Shown here piece after piece: positions 8,893-17,127 of a DNA stretch of 49,114 bases. Numbering within the stretch: the first letter of the stretch is position 1; the number at the start of each line of letters is the position of its first letter. The stretch lies in the NCBI RefSeq assembly GCF_000632715.1, contig NZ_BAWO01000049.1, positions 1 through 49,114 on the forward strand, in the 5' to 3' direction. The DNA comes from Parageobacillus caldoxylosilyticus NBRC 107762 (lineage in GTDB: Bacteria; Bacillota; Bacilli; Bacillales; Anoxybacillaceae). A program made the translations under genes and the position numbers. The notes below the pieces were generated by a model. It worked only from the letters and a program-made list of their open reading frames with translations. It was not told the origin of the DNA and did no database searches.

Positions 8893-9184
8893 TATCTTGA
8901 CTCACCTCCAATGCTTGTGCCAATCTCATCGTCACCACTCCCGGAGTAGCGCCAAAATCGTTAATTTTAACCGTAGCAGCGACATCATGAACAGTAAAAA
9001 AACGTTCTAGGACTTTTGCCCATGTTTTACCAAATCCTTTTACGCTCGTCCGTACTGTAACCTTCGTGCGTGCTTCTGCGGATGGCTCCATTAAAATTTC
9101 TAAATCTCCCGAACCAACGACCCCTACGTGTGCGCGGCGAGGCAACGTTTTTGTTGCTGGATATTCGAAAAATAATGTTTCCAT
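8873..9184 (-). CDS. mdcC: Malonate decarboxylase acyl carrier protein (delta subunit)
   Basis: This small carrier bears the acetyl or malonyl group on a dephospho-CoA-derived arm. The protein is 103 residues, and the attachment residue is Ser25 in GVVGSGDLEIL, matching the conserved serine of the family. A strong GGAGGGGG lies just upstream of the ATG. The 3' end overlaps mdcDE by 20 bases. The arm is made by MdcB and attached by MdcG, both in the same operon. Confidence 0.94.
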   Translation of the reverse strand: METLFFEYPATKTLPRRAHVGVVGSGDLEILMEPSAEARTKVTVRTSVKGFGKTWAKVLERFFTVHDVAATVKINDFGATPGVVTMRLAQALEVSQDNAILKR

Positions 9185-9209
9185 CTAATCCCCCTCCATC
9201 CATGTTTGT

Positions 9210-10085
9210 TTACATCGTCATCGTTACGCACTTGTTTGATTGATTAGCTGTTTCTTGATATAGACGATCAAGAAATAATGCTGCTGCCAGCAAATCGGCA
9301 CTTCCGCCCGGCGAGGCATTGCGCGTCAATAGTTCCTGATCGAGCTGAAGAAGTCCATTCCATCCCTCTGAAGTGGACACACCGCCAACCGAAATAATGG
9401 CTTTTGCGAGCTTCTTAGCGGTTATTAACGCTTCCATTCCACCGCGATGTAGTATACATGTATCATCTAGATAAGCAATTAATGAAATAAGGGCATCAAT
9501 TCTTGCTAACGTCTCTGGAATGTTATTTTGTCGTGCTTTGTGTAAAGTCGGGAGTGCAATATGAATGACATGGGGAAATCCGTGCTGCGCCTCCCCTCTT
9601 GCCCCGGGAACTCCATATCTCTGCTGTACTTTCAATCCGTTTGACATCTGTTGCGGAGCATAGCGGTCTGGATAGGAAGCAATCCGTCCGGCAGTAGAGG
9701 CGATTTCTTTGGAAGGTGTTCCCGGCTTATGCATCGCAGCACTTGCTACTAACAACCCAAGCGCCCAAATCGCTCCTTTATGTGTATTAATTCCCCCAGT
9801 CGTTTCAAACATCACCTTTTCCCCACAACGGCCAATTTTCGCGATTTCTTCCCGTAACTGTTGGCTAGGTTCCCGTTGAAAAGCAATATAAGCAATATTA
9901 GCAAACGTTGTTTGCAGCGCTTGGGCAGAACGAATCATCATCTCTAATGTTAAATCCGTATGAGCTCCAGAGTTTTGTTGATCCACAAGCCCCGGCTTCG
10001 GAGTAAGCTCCGCTTCCTCAATAAGAGCAGCAACCGCTAATTGAGACAAATAATGGCTGCATTGTATAGCGTCATTCCAAATCAC
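9210..10085 (-). CDS. mdcB: Triphosphoribosyl-dephospho-CoA synthase
   Basis: MdcB makes the prosthetic-group precursor from dephospho-CoA and ATP. The CitG/MdcB family motifs are all present: TPKPGLVD near residue 28, GGINTHKGAIWALG near 97, GARGEAQHGFP near 160 and SPGGSADLLAA near 260. The 291-residue length is normal. The start is a GTG with GGGGGAG 8 bases upstream. It lies between mdcA and mdcC, as in other mdc clusters. Confidence 0.94.
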   Translation of the reverse strand: MIWNDAIQCSHYLSQLAVAALIEEAELTPKPGLVDQQNSGAHTDLTLEMMIRSAQALQTTFANIAYIAFQREPSQQLREEIAKIGRCGEKVMFETTGGINTHKGAIWALGLLVASAAMHKPGTPSKEIASTAGRIASYPDRYAPQQMSNGLKVQQRYGVPGARGEAQHGFPHVIHIALPTLHKARQNNIPETLARIDALISLIAYLDDTCILHRGGMEALITAKKLAKAIISVGGVSTSEGWNGLLQLDQELLTRNASPGGSADLLAAALFLDRLYQETANQSNKCVTMTM

Positions 10086-10102
10086 TTATTCTACTCCCCC
10101 TC

Positions 10103-11755
10103 TTACCAGCTGCGAAATCTAGCCGGCGGTTCATACAATCCCTCTGACCATTCAACCAGTTCTTCAATGCTTTTTGCTGCTAATAAAGAACGTTTGGCAT
10201 CGGTACGGCGTATGCCTAAATCCTCCGGAAACGCCACCAATCCATCCCTTCGCAACTGCTCAGTTCTTTTTGGATCATGTTCTAGCCCAATCGGTGTGAC
10301 TCCGGCGATTGCCGCAATGGCCTGACGGCGTTCTTCTAAACTATTCGCCTTATACAAATATGCGATTCCTTCTTCAGTGACAACATGGGTCACATCATCC
10401 CCATATATCATAATTGGCGCTGTCGCCAAATTCGCCTTTTTCCCTACTTCAATCGCATCTAAAGACTCAACAAATACCGGTCGATTTCCTTTTTGAAACG
10501 TTTCTACTATCTGCACGACTAATTTTTTTCCTTTCGCGATCGGATGATCGGACGTTATCATATCTAGCCATGCAGGAGTGGAATGGCGCCGTCCACGAGG
10601 ATCATGCCCCATGTTTGGTGCCCCGCCGAATCCTGCCAGTCTTCCAATCGTTACTGTTGAAGAATTCCCATCCCTATCCATCTGTAGAGTAGAACCGATA
10701 AAAAGATCGACAGCATACTGTCCAGCTACTTGGGATAATGCCCGGTTTGAACGTAAACTCCCATCTTTTCCAGTAAAGAACACATCGGGACGTGCCGCAA
10801 TATACTTTTCCATTCCTACTTCTCCTCCAAAACAATGAATGCTTTCTACCCATCCTGTTTCAATAGCTGGTATAAGGGTAGGATGCGGATTCAATGCCCA
10901 ATGTCTGCAAATTTTCCCCTTCAATCCTAATGATTCTCCGTACGTTGGAAGCAATAACTCAATCGCCGCAGTATTAAATCCGATTCCATGGTTGAGAGAT
11001 TGGATGTTATGACGTTCATATATCCCTCTAATCGTCATCATCGCCATAAGAATCTGGATTTCTGTAATAAGGCGAGGATCTCTTGTAAAAAGAGGTTCTA
11101 ATTCATAAGGCTGGTCAGCAATAACGATAAAATCAATCCAAGAGCCAGGTATATCTACCCGTGGCAATTCATCTGCCAGTTCATTTACTTGGGCTATAAC
11201 GATTCCGTCCCGGAATGCCGTAGCTTCAACAAGCGTTGGAGTTTCCTCTGTATTAGGTCCTGTATACAAATTGCCCGATCGGTCTGCTTTATCCGCCGCC
11301 ACTAGTGCAACAGACGGAGTCAAATCAATAAATAACCGCCCATATAGCTCAAGATAGGTATGGATTTCCCCTATAATAAGCTTTCCGTCTTCCAGCATTT
11401 GTGACATGCGAAGACTTTGCGGGCCGGCATAAGAAAAATCAATTTTTCTAGCGATTCCTTTTTCAAATATATCTAAATGCTCTGGTCGCGATACACTGGA
11501 CATAATCATATGTAATCCGTTCACTTTCTCAGGGTTAACTTTGGATAATGCCTTGGATAGAAACGAAGCTTGTTTTTGATTATTTCCTTCTAACACAACA
11601 CGATCCCCTGGAGCAATAACCGCTTCTAATGCCTCTACAATTTTATCTGTTGGTATAATTTTTCCGTTCACGACTCGCTCCAATTTTGCCATTCGCTTTG
11701 CCTTCGCATCGCGACGCGTTGTCCATGAACGTTTAGACCGGTGTATTCTATTCAT
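10103..11755 (-). CDS. mdcA: Malonate decarboxylase alpha subunit (acetyl-ACP:malonate ACP transferase)
   Basis: MdcA exchanges the acetyl group on the carrier protein for malonate, starting each catalytic cycle without ATP. The 550-residue protein belongs to the CoA-transferase-like MdcA family: GDRVVLEGNNQKQASFL near residue 52, LIIGEIHTYLELYGRLFIDL near 125 and GFGGAPNMGHDPRGRRHSTP near 375. The ATG has GGGGAG 8 bases upstream. The gap to mdcH (75 bases) and the short gap to mdcB fit one operon. Confidence 0.95.
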   Translation of the reverse strand: MNRIHRSKRSWTTRRDAKAKRMAKLERVVNGKIIPTDKIVEALEAVIAPGDRVVLEGNNQKQASFLSKALSKVNPEKVNGLHMIMSSVSRPEHLDIFEKGIARKIDFSYAGPQSLRMSQMLEDGKLIIGEIHTYLELYGRLFIDLTPSVALVAADKADRSGNLYTGPNTEETPTLVEATAFRDGIVIAQVNELADELPRVDIPGSWIDFIVIADQPYELEPLFTRDPRLITEIQILMAMMTIRGIYERHNIQSLNHGIGFNTAAIELLLPTYGESLGLKGKICRHWALNPHPTLIPAIETGWVESIHCFGGEVGMEKYIAARPDVFFTGKDGSLRSNRALSQVAGQYAVDLFIGSTLQMDRDGNSSTVTIGRLAGFGGAPNMGHDPRGRRHSTPAWLDMITSDHPIAKGKKLVVQIVETFQKGNRPVFVESLDAIEVGKKANLATAPIMIYGDDVTHVVTEEGIAYLYKANSLEERRQAIAAIAGVTPIGLEHDPKRTEQLRRDGLVAFPEDLGIRRTDAKRSLLAAKSIEELVEWSEGLYEPPARFRSW

Positions 11756-11830
11756 CGTTCATTCTCCCCTTTTCCTCGATATACATTTTCGCTAACGATG
11801 AAATAAGCGTTGATAGTGAAAAAGTTGCTG

Positions 11831-12769
11831 CTAGCAATTACTGTTTTCTTTCATGCGTTGTGCAACAACACAAACCGTTCTTATCCCGCTATCCGCCACT
11901 GAGATAGAGCGTCTGCATGGAAAAGCCTGTTGAGCAAGGTTTGTCAACACGTTTTTTGGCGGCATTTCAATAAATAACTGTGCTCCTAATTCGAACAGCA
12001 CACATATGGCTTCATGCCAACGTACGGGATGGGAAACACTGAGTGCCAAATCTTCCTTAATGGCTTCCGGGTCGCGTAGCGGACGAGCAGTTCGATTTGC
12101 TGCATAAGGAATCTGCGGAGGTTGAAAAGGAATCATTTCCATCGCATTCCTTAATTGCGATGATACAGATTTCATTAATACACAATGGGAAGGAACACGA
12201 ACGTTTAAAAATTCAGCCTTGCTTGCTCCTTCCTCCCGGGCCAGTGCTAAAATTTTTTCAATTCCGCGTATCGATCCTGAAATCGTAATTTGTTTTGGCG
12301 AGTTTAAATTAGCGATATATACAGGATTTTCATTAGTAAAATGGTTTGCAATGAGGCGAGCTAACTGCCGCTCCTCTATGCCAACAACGACTCCCATGCC
12401 GTAACCGTGCGGATAAGCGCTTTCCATCAGCTCTCCGCGTAGCTTTACTAGCGATATCGCATCGCGAAACGTTAAGGCATTAGCCGTTACGGCAGCGCCA
12501 AACGCCCCGACCGAATGACCGGCTACCATGTCCGGCCGTACTCCTTCCGCTTGTAATGCTCTAGCGACTGCTACGCCAGCAACTAACAGCGCTACTTGAA
12601 CAGCAACCGTAGATTGTAACGCCTTCGCTGAATCCCATCGTAAAATATCGTCCTTGAGTACTTTGCTTGCCTCGTGCAGTGTTTTCTCAATGACTGGATG
12701 TTGGGGAAGATGATGAAGCATGTTGGGTTGCTGTGATCCTTGACCGGGAAATAAAAATGCGATACTCAT
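11831..12769 (-). CDS. mdcH: Malonate decarboxylase epsilon subunit (malonyl-CoA:ACP transacylase)
   Basis: MdcH loads the carrier protein with malonyl from malonyl-CoA to activate the decarboxylase. The fold is the FabD-type acyltransferase: FPGQGSQ at 7-13, catalytic Ser86 in GHSVGAFG and a downstream His in VPSHCVLM. Two ATG codons are possible. The second, at 12769, has GGGAG 6 bases upstream; the first, at 12775, directly abuts it, so the second is chosen (312 residues). It is the first structural gene of the operon, behind a candidate GntR operator. Confidence 0.92.
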   Translation of the reverse strand: MSIAFLFPGQGSQQPNMLHHLPQHPVIEKTLHEASKVLKDDILRWDSAKALQSTVAVQVALLVAGVAVARALQAEGVRPDMVAGHSVGAFGAAVTANALTFRDAISLVKLRGELMESAYPHGYGMGVVVGIEERQLARLIANHFTNENPVYIANLNSPKQITISGSIRGIEKILALAREEGASKAEFLNVRVPSHCVLMKSVSSQLRNAMEMIPFQPPQIPYAANRTARPLRDPEAIKEDLALSVSHPVRWHEAICVLFELGAQLFIEMPPKNVLTNLAQQAFPCRRSISVADSGIRTVCVVAQRMKENSNC

Positions 12770-12802
12770 AACCATCTCCCACTTTTCTCTATAATTGTAG
12801 TC

Positions 12803-12815
12803 GTCAGTCGACTAA
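12803..12815. promoter_or_regulatory. Candidate GntR operator before mdcH
   Basis: TCAGTCGACTAA carries the same GTCGAC core as two more sites upstream of the GntR gene. On the minus strand it lies just before a TACAAT -10-like box, so binding would block a promoter for mdcH-G. The -35 is weak. Confidence 0.5.
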
Positions 12816-12847
12816 AAGAAGCCCTTTTCATTTCATCACATCCGACC

Positions 12848-13501
12848 TTATATCTTTTTCAGGCGTTTTTTAATGCTTACAATTACATCATGGTTATGCC
12901 TCGCTAATACATTAGCTGCTTCTGATAAGTTTCCCTTTTGTAAAAGATCGACTATCATTATATGTTCGGTTAACGATTTTTCAATATTTCCTTCATTGGC
13001 AAACGATAAGCTTTGTATTCGTAAAAGCGGAGGCGCCAAGCGGGAGTACATACTGCGAATAATATTGCTTTTGCTCATTTCGATTAGGCACATATGGAAC
13101 GAATAATTCAGCTCCGTATACCTTTTTACTTCTCTTACATGATGCATTTCATGTAAGATTTGTTCCATTTCTTCCATAACTGATGAGTCGATACCGTGCT
13201 TCATAATCCGTTTCATAGCTAGTGATTCAAGCAGTATGCGAATTTCTAGTAAATCGTATATTTCCTCCTCTGTATACCCCTTTACCACTGTCCCTTTTCT
13301 TGGAATTCGTTCTACGAGCCCTTCGATTGTAAGCAAATAAAAGGCTTCCCGCACCGGCGCTCTACTCGTCCCGTACTCTGCAGCATAGTCATTTTCGATT
13401 AATTTTTGTCCGGGCTTTAATTCTCCTGTTATAATTTGCTCGGCAATATGTTCGGCAATTAAGTTAGATAGAGCGTTTTTACTGAAATCTATGCTAGCCA
13501 T
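12848..13501 (-). CDS. GntR-family (FadR subfamily) regulator of malonate genes
   Basis: This is a DNA-binding regulator of 217 residues. An N-terminal winged helix-turn-helix (about 10-75) includes YGTSRAPVREAFYLLTIEGLV. An all-helical FCD ligand-binding domain (about 85-210) follows, with the usual scattered His and Asp residues. The ATG has AAAGGAGG 8 bases upstream. It is the first gene of the minus-strand malonate cluster and diverges from madLM. The related regulators MdcY and MatR control malonate use elsewhere, so malonate or malonyl-CoA as effector is a reasonable inference. Confidence 0.9.
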   Translation of the reverse strand: MASIDFSKNALSNLIAEHIAEQIITGELKPGQKLIENDYAAEYGTSRAPVREAFYLLTIEGLVERIPRKGTVVKGYTEEEIYDLLEIRILLESLAMKRIMKHGIDSSVMEEMEQILHEMHHVREVKRYTELNYSFHMCLIEMSKSNIIRSMYSRLAPPLLRIQSLSFANEGNIEKSLTEHIMIVDLLQKGNLSEAANVLARHNHDVIVSIKKRLKKI

Positions 13502-13515
13502 GCAGATTTCCTCCT

Positions 13516-13528
13516 TTGTCGACTGTCG
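13516..13528. promoter_or_regulatory. Candidate GntR operator in the leader of the GntR gene
   Basis: TTTGTCGACTGTC lies 15-27 bases before the GntR start codon, directly upstream of its ribosome binding site. It shares the GTCGAC core with sites at 12803 and 13623, which suggests autoregulation. Confidence 0.5.
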
Positions 13529-13622
13529 ATTCCCTTTATATGAAAAGTTTATTTTTTTATTTTTTTAATATTACATAAAAAAATTTAGTAATTTTTATTT
13601 GTTGTTCTATGTATATTAGGAA

Positions 13623-13636
13623 TACAGTCGACTGTA
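13623..13636. promoter_or_regulatory. 14-bp perfect palindrome, main candidate GntR operator
   Basis: TACAGTCGACTGTA is a perfect palindrome in the intergenic region between the GntR gene and madL. On the minus strand it lies between TTGTCG and TGTATT/TAATAT boxes, so it overlaps a plausible promoter for the GntR-mdc genes. Confidence 0.6.
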
Positions 13637-13659
13637 GATAAGCGACAATCCACCATATT

Positions 13660-13673
13660 TGAAAACGCTTACC
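13660..13673 (+). promoter_or_regulatory. cre-like box upstream of madL
   Basis: TGAAAACGCTTACC matches 13 of 14 positions of the CcpA consensus TGWAANCGNTNWCA. It is 24 bases from the 14-bp palindrome, so malonate uptake is probably under both GntR and catabolite control. The rest of the 386-base intergenic region (13502-13887) is AT-rich, and no other element was recognised. Confidence 0.55.
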
Positions 13674-13887
13674 AATAAATTCAAGGTGTAAAGGAGGGAA
13701 AGAAAAACTTGCTGTTCATGCCATATGTCTTGCTGTAGAATAAGGTGATAAAAGCATTCTCCTGCGTATGAACCACTCCTCCCCAGCAAACATCCACCAA
13801 TCATGATGAATAATGATCATGCATCTATACCAGATATCTTCATTTAGTTATTCCAATATCATAATGAAAAGGAGAGAAGGGATAAAA

Positions 13888-14253
13888 TTGGTCATTTATG
13901 GGGTTTCTTTATTATCGATCTGTATGTTAGTCGGCGTATTTTTAGGGGATTTATTAGGAAAAGTGCTTGGTGTAAAAGCAAATGTCGGCGGTGTCGGTAT
14001 CGCTATGTTGATGTTAGTACTGATAGTAGATTACTTAAAAAAGAAGAATAAATTAAATTCGCAATCACAACAAGGATTAAGCTTTTGGGGAGCGATGTAT
14101 ATCCCAATCGTCGTCGCAATGGCTTCCCAGCAAAATGTAGCCGCTGCAGTAAAAGGGGGGCCTGTGGCCTTACTGGCTGGGATAGCCGCAACCGTAGCTA
14201 GCTGTGCGCTTGTCCCAGTCGTTGGCAAAATAGGGAAAAAATCGCTGAATTGA
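13888..14253 (+). CDS. madL: Malonate transporter subunit MadL
   Basis: This is the small membrane subunit of the sodium-dependent malonate importer MadLM. From the TTG at 13888 the protein is 121 residues with about four hydrophobic segments, beginning MVIYGVSLLSICMLVGVFLG as is usual for MadL. The TTG is preferred because AGAAGG lies 7 bases upstream, whereas the in-frame ATG codons at 13813 and 13864 have no ribosome binding site. madM follows after 28 bases. Confidence 0.9.
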   Translation: MVIYGVSLLSICMLVGVFLGDLLGKVLGVKANVGGVGIAMLMLVLIVDYLKKKNKLNSQSQQGLSFWGAMYIPIVVAMASQQNVAAAVKGGPVALLAGIAATVASCALVPVVGKIGKKSLN

Positions 14254-14281
14254 TTTTACACGACGATGAGGAGGCATAAAT

Positions 14282-15043
14282 ATGATAGATACACTTATTG
14301 CCGTATTTCAAAATAATGGGCTTATTGTCTCATTTGCCTTAGTCGGAATTATCATGTATATATCCTATCAAATTTCCGACAAACTAACGAAAGGGCGGCT
14401 TCATGGGTCAGCCATTGCCATCATGTTTGGATTACTTCTTGCCTATCTAGGTGGAATTCATACAGGCGGAGAAAAAGGGCTTACCGATATTCAATTGTTT
14501 TCCGGTATCGGCTTAATGGGAGGAGGGATGCTTCGGGATTTTGCTATCGTTGCTACCGCCTTCGGAGCCAGCTTTGAGGAAATTAAAAGAGCGGGAGCAA
14601 GCGGGGTTATTTCGTTATTTCTCGGTGTCATTGTATCGTTTTTTGTCGGAGTCATAATAGCGGTATTATTCGGATATACGGATGCGGTTAGTTTGACAAC
14701 CATAGGAGCAGGGGCAGTCACTTATATTGTGGGTCCTGTAACAGGAGCCGCGGTCGGCGCAAGTTCCGAGGTGATAGCTCTATCGATTGCAGCAGGAGTA
14801 GTAAAATCAGTTTTAGTAATGATTGGGACCCCGTTTGTGGCAAAGTATATCGGTCTTAATAACCCTCGAACCGCTCTTGTGTTTGGAGGATTAATGGGAA
14901 CGACGAGCGGCGTAGCCGGTGGATTAGCTGCCACTGATCCGAAGCTCGTACCTTACGGAGCAATGACTGCAACATTCTATACCGGATTAGGCTGCCTTTT
15001 ATGTCCATCGGTATTATTTTTGATAATTAAATCTATATTTTAG
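14282..15043 (+). CDS. madM: Malonate transporter subunit MadM
   Basis: This is the large membrane subunit of the malonate importer. The 253-residue protein is almost entirely hydrophobic helices with glycine-rich turns such as GGIHTGGEKGL and GLMGGGMLRDFA, typical of MadM. GAGGAGG lies 7 bases before the ATG. It is the second and last gene of the divergent madLM unit; a long-loop terminator follows at 15079. Import of malonate supplies the mdc enzymes on the other strand. Confidence 0.94.
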   Translation: MIDTLIAVFQNNGLIVSFALVGIIMYISYQISDKLTKGRLHGSAIAIMFGLLLAYLGGIHTGGEKGLTDIQLFSGIGLMGGGMLRDFAIVATAFGASFEEIKRAGASGVISLFLGVIVSFFVGVIIAVLFGYTDAVSLTTIGAGAVTYIVGPVTGAAVGASSEVIALSIAAGVVKSVLVMIGTPFVAKYIGLNNPRTALVFGGLMGTTSGVAGGLAATDPKLVPYGAMTATFYTGLGCLLCPSVLFLIIKSIF

Positions 15044-15078
15044 AAAAATAGGAGGTAATGGAGCCTTCCTACCATCGT

Positions 15079-15140
15079 CCCCTTATAGTAAACAGAATGA
15101 AACAAAGGTCAATACTGTTTACTATGGAGGGGATTTTTTT
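15079..15140 (+). terminator. Terminator of madLM
   Basis: ATAGTAAACAG and CTGTTTACTAT pair, extended by CCCC/GGGG outside, around a 19-base loop. The stem is followed by ATTTTTTT. Confidence 0.85.
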
Positions 15141-15171
15141 ATAAAAAATTCAAAAAAGCATTTTGTGGAAT

Positions 15172-15779
15172 TTAAATGAGAAATAGGAAGAAGGCCATCG
15201 GCGCCGGGACCGCCACGTTGACGCCAAGCATGCCGGCATCGATTTCTTCGTGGAATTGGCGGATCGCTTTGACGCTGTTGGTATAAATGCACGCGCCGTT
15301 TGCAAATTCGGACTGGTTGGCGCTTTGAATTGCTTCATCTAAATCCCGAGCCTCGAACCACCGACAAGACAGGATCAAAAATTTCATCCGTTCAAATCGT
15401 CATGCCCGGCTTCACATGGTCAAAAATCGTCGGGCCGATAAAATAGCCTTCCCCGCTGGTCGCAGCGTCGCGACGGCCGTCACGGGCAAGAAGCGCTCCT
15501 TCTTTTTCGCCGATTTCAATATATTTTAATTGTCCGTTCTTTATGCGATTCGCGAATGACAGGGCCTAAAAAGACATCTTTCTGCAATCCGTTGCCGATT
15601 TTCATCTCGTCCGCCGCTTTCTTCAAACGTTCCACAAGCCTATCGGCAATATCGCCGACAGCTACGACAACGGAACATGCCATGCATCGTTCCCCCACTG
15701 AACTAAATGCGGCATTGATCATGTTCGTAACGGCAAGATTCAAGTCGGCATCCGGCATCACAATTGAAATGGTTAGAAA
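15172..15779 (-). pseudogene. Remnant of methylmalonate/malonate-semialdehyde dehydrogenase
   Basis: Translated minus-strand pieces match the C-terminal half of CoA-acylating MmsA/IolA. They include VMPDADLNLAVTNMINAAF, GERCMACSVVVAVGD (with the catalytic Cys region), [36 protein letters not shown] and [19 protein letters not shown]. They are spread over different frames with stops between them. The N-terminal half and the last 40 or so residues are missing. The match starts right at the stop codon of the upstream permease gene. It is not functional, and was probably once the third gene of the sigma-54 operon. Confidence 0.88.
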
Positions 15780-17107
15780 ATAGAATAAAGAATCACTGCA
15801 AGGAACATACCGATTAACGGAATCACAACAGAAAGAACAAAAATCGGTTTATACGTTCGCTCATGGGTTTCATGACAAACGGCGCGAATCGTTGTGACAA
15901 TATAGCCGTTGTGCGGAAGCGAATCCAATCCTCCTGACGCTAAAGCGGATACTCGATGCATCGCTCCCGGATCAAGCCCTTTCGCCATATAAATCGGCGC
16001 TAAAATCGGCAGGGCAATGCCTAATCCTCCGGAGGCGGAGCCAGTCATTCCGCAAATGATGGTGACGCCAAGCGCCAAACCGAGAAGATCCGGACCAGGG
16101 AGGTGCACGAGCGCATTGACCGCCGTCTGAAACGCAGGAACATTTTTCGCTACGGTACCGAAGCCGACAACAGCGCATGTATTCGCTGCGGCCACTAGAG
16201 CGTCTTGGGCGCCAACTGCCATTGACTCCCAAAACTTACGGATAAATTTAGCATTTAATACCCAACATAACACAATTCCAAGAACAAGCGAAACGACTCC
16301 CGCCGATGTCGAAGAAATAAACTTCGCCAATATATTCAATGAAATGATGACAGTAATTAATGGAAGCAATGCGCACACAATGTGTGGAAGCGGACGGCTT
16401 TCTGTTTCTTCCAATGTGGAGGCGATTTCGTTTGCTGCCTCGTTCGCTATTGCTTCATGTCTATATGGAAGCGAAAATGTCTCTCCGTTTTCTTTTGCTT
16501 TTTGCACCGCGCGCGTTAAATAGACGGATCCTAAAACAGCAATGACAATGCCAATCAATATCCCAATCCATCCTCCCGCGCCCGGCGTAGTATGGAAAAA
16601 TTGCGTTGGAATAATGTTTTGAATTTCCGGCGAATAAGGGGAAGTCATCGTAAAGGACACAGAACCGAACACCATCGCCGCCGGAATGAAGCGATGCGGC
16701 GTATTCGACTGACGAAACAACGACACGGCGATCGGATAGACGGAAAAGCCGACAACAAACAGACTTACGCCGCCATACGTCATAATCGCGCATGCCGCGA
16801 CTACCGCCAACACCGCATGTTTGGCGCCAAATTTTGTTTTTACCCAATTGGCAATGGAGTCGGCTGCACCGGTGTCTTCCATGACTTTTCCAAAAATCGC
16901 GCCGGCTAAAAAGATGAGAAACCAACTGGCAAAATAGCCGGTAAATCCCGTCATATAGCTTTCCATCATCGCTTTTTCCAGGTTCAATCCGCCTGTAAGC
17001 GCTATCAAAACAGAACAAATAATCGCTGCAATGATAATGTTAATCCCCCGCATCGTCAAAAAGATTAATAAACCTAACGAGACAAATAACCCGACCATCC
17101 CTAACAT
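15773..17107 (-). CDS. GntP-family organic acid permease
   Basis: An integral membrane transporter of 444 residues with about 12 hydrophobic segments. It has the family features MRGINIIIAAIICSVLIAL near the N-terminus, GVSLFVVGFSVYPIA and GMTGSASGGLGIALPILAP near 365. GntP members import gluconate or other hydroxy or carboxylic acids by proton symport; the substrate here is not determined by sequence. It is 20 bases downstream of the alcohol dehydrogenase gene, with GAGGGGG before its ATG, so it shares the sigma-54 promoter. A hydroxyacid substrate for the dehydrogenase is a plausible inference. Confidence 0.88.
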   Translation of the reverse strand: MLGMVGLFVSLGLLIFLTMRGINIIIAAIICSVLIALTGGLNLEKAMMESYMTGFTGYFASWFLIFLAGAIFGKVMEDTGAADSIANWVKTKFGAKHAVLAVVAACAIMTYGGVSLFVVGFSVYPIAVSLFRQSNTPHRFIPAAMVFGSVSFTMTSPYSPEIQNIIPTQFFHTTPGAGGWIGILIGIVIAVLGSVYLTRAVQKAKENGETFSLPYRHEAIANEAANEIASTLEETESRPLPHIVCALLPLITVIISLNILAKFISSTSAGVVSLVLGIVLCWVLNAKFIRKFWESMAVGAQDALVAAANTCAVVGFGTVAKNVPAFQTAVNALVHLPGPDLLGLALGVTIICGMTGSASGGLGIALPILAPIYMAKGLDPGAMHRVSALASGGLDSLPHNGYIVTTIRAVCHETHERTYKPIFVLSVVIPLIGMFLAVILYSIF

Positions 17108-17127
17108 AAAATTTCCCCCTCGCCTTT

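Noticed and set aside
13616-13804. Open frame of 62 codons on the minus strand in the madL upstream region
   Set aside because: It covers the palindrome and cre box, has no ribosome binding site and no recognisable product.
15150-15387. Two short minus-strand frames that could be taken for small genes
   Set aside because: Their translations are adjoining pieces of the decayed mmsA/iolA sequence in different frames, so they are listed as one pseudogene.
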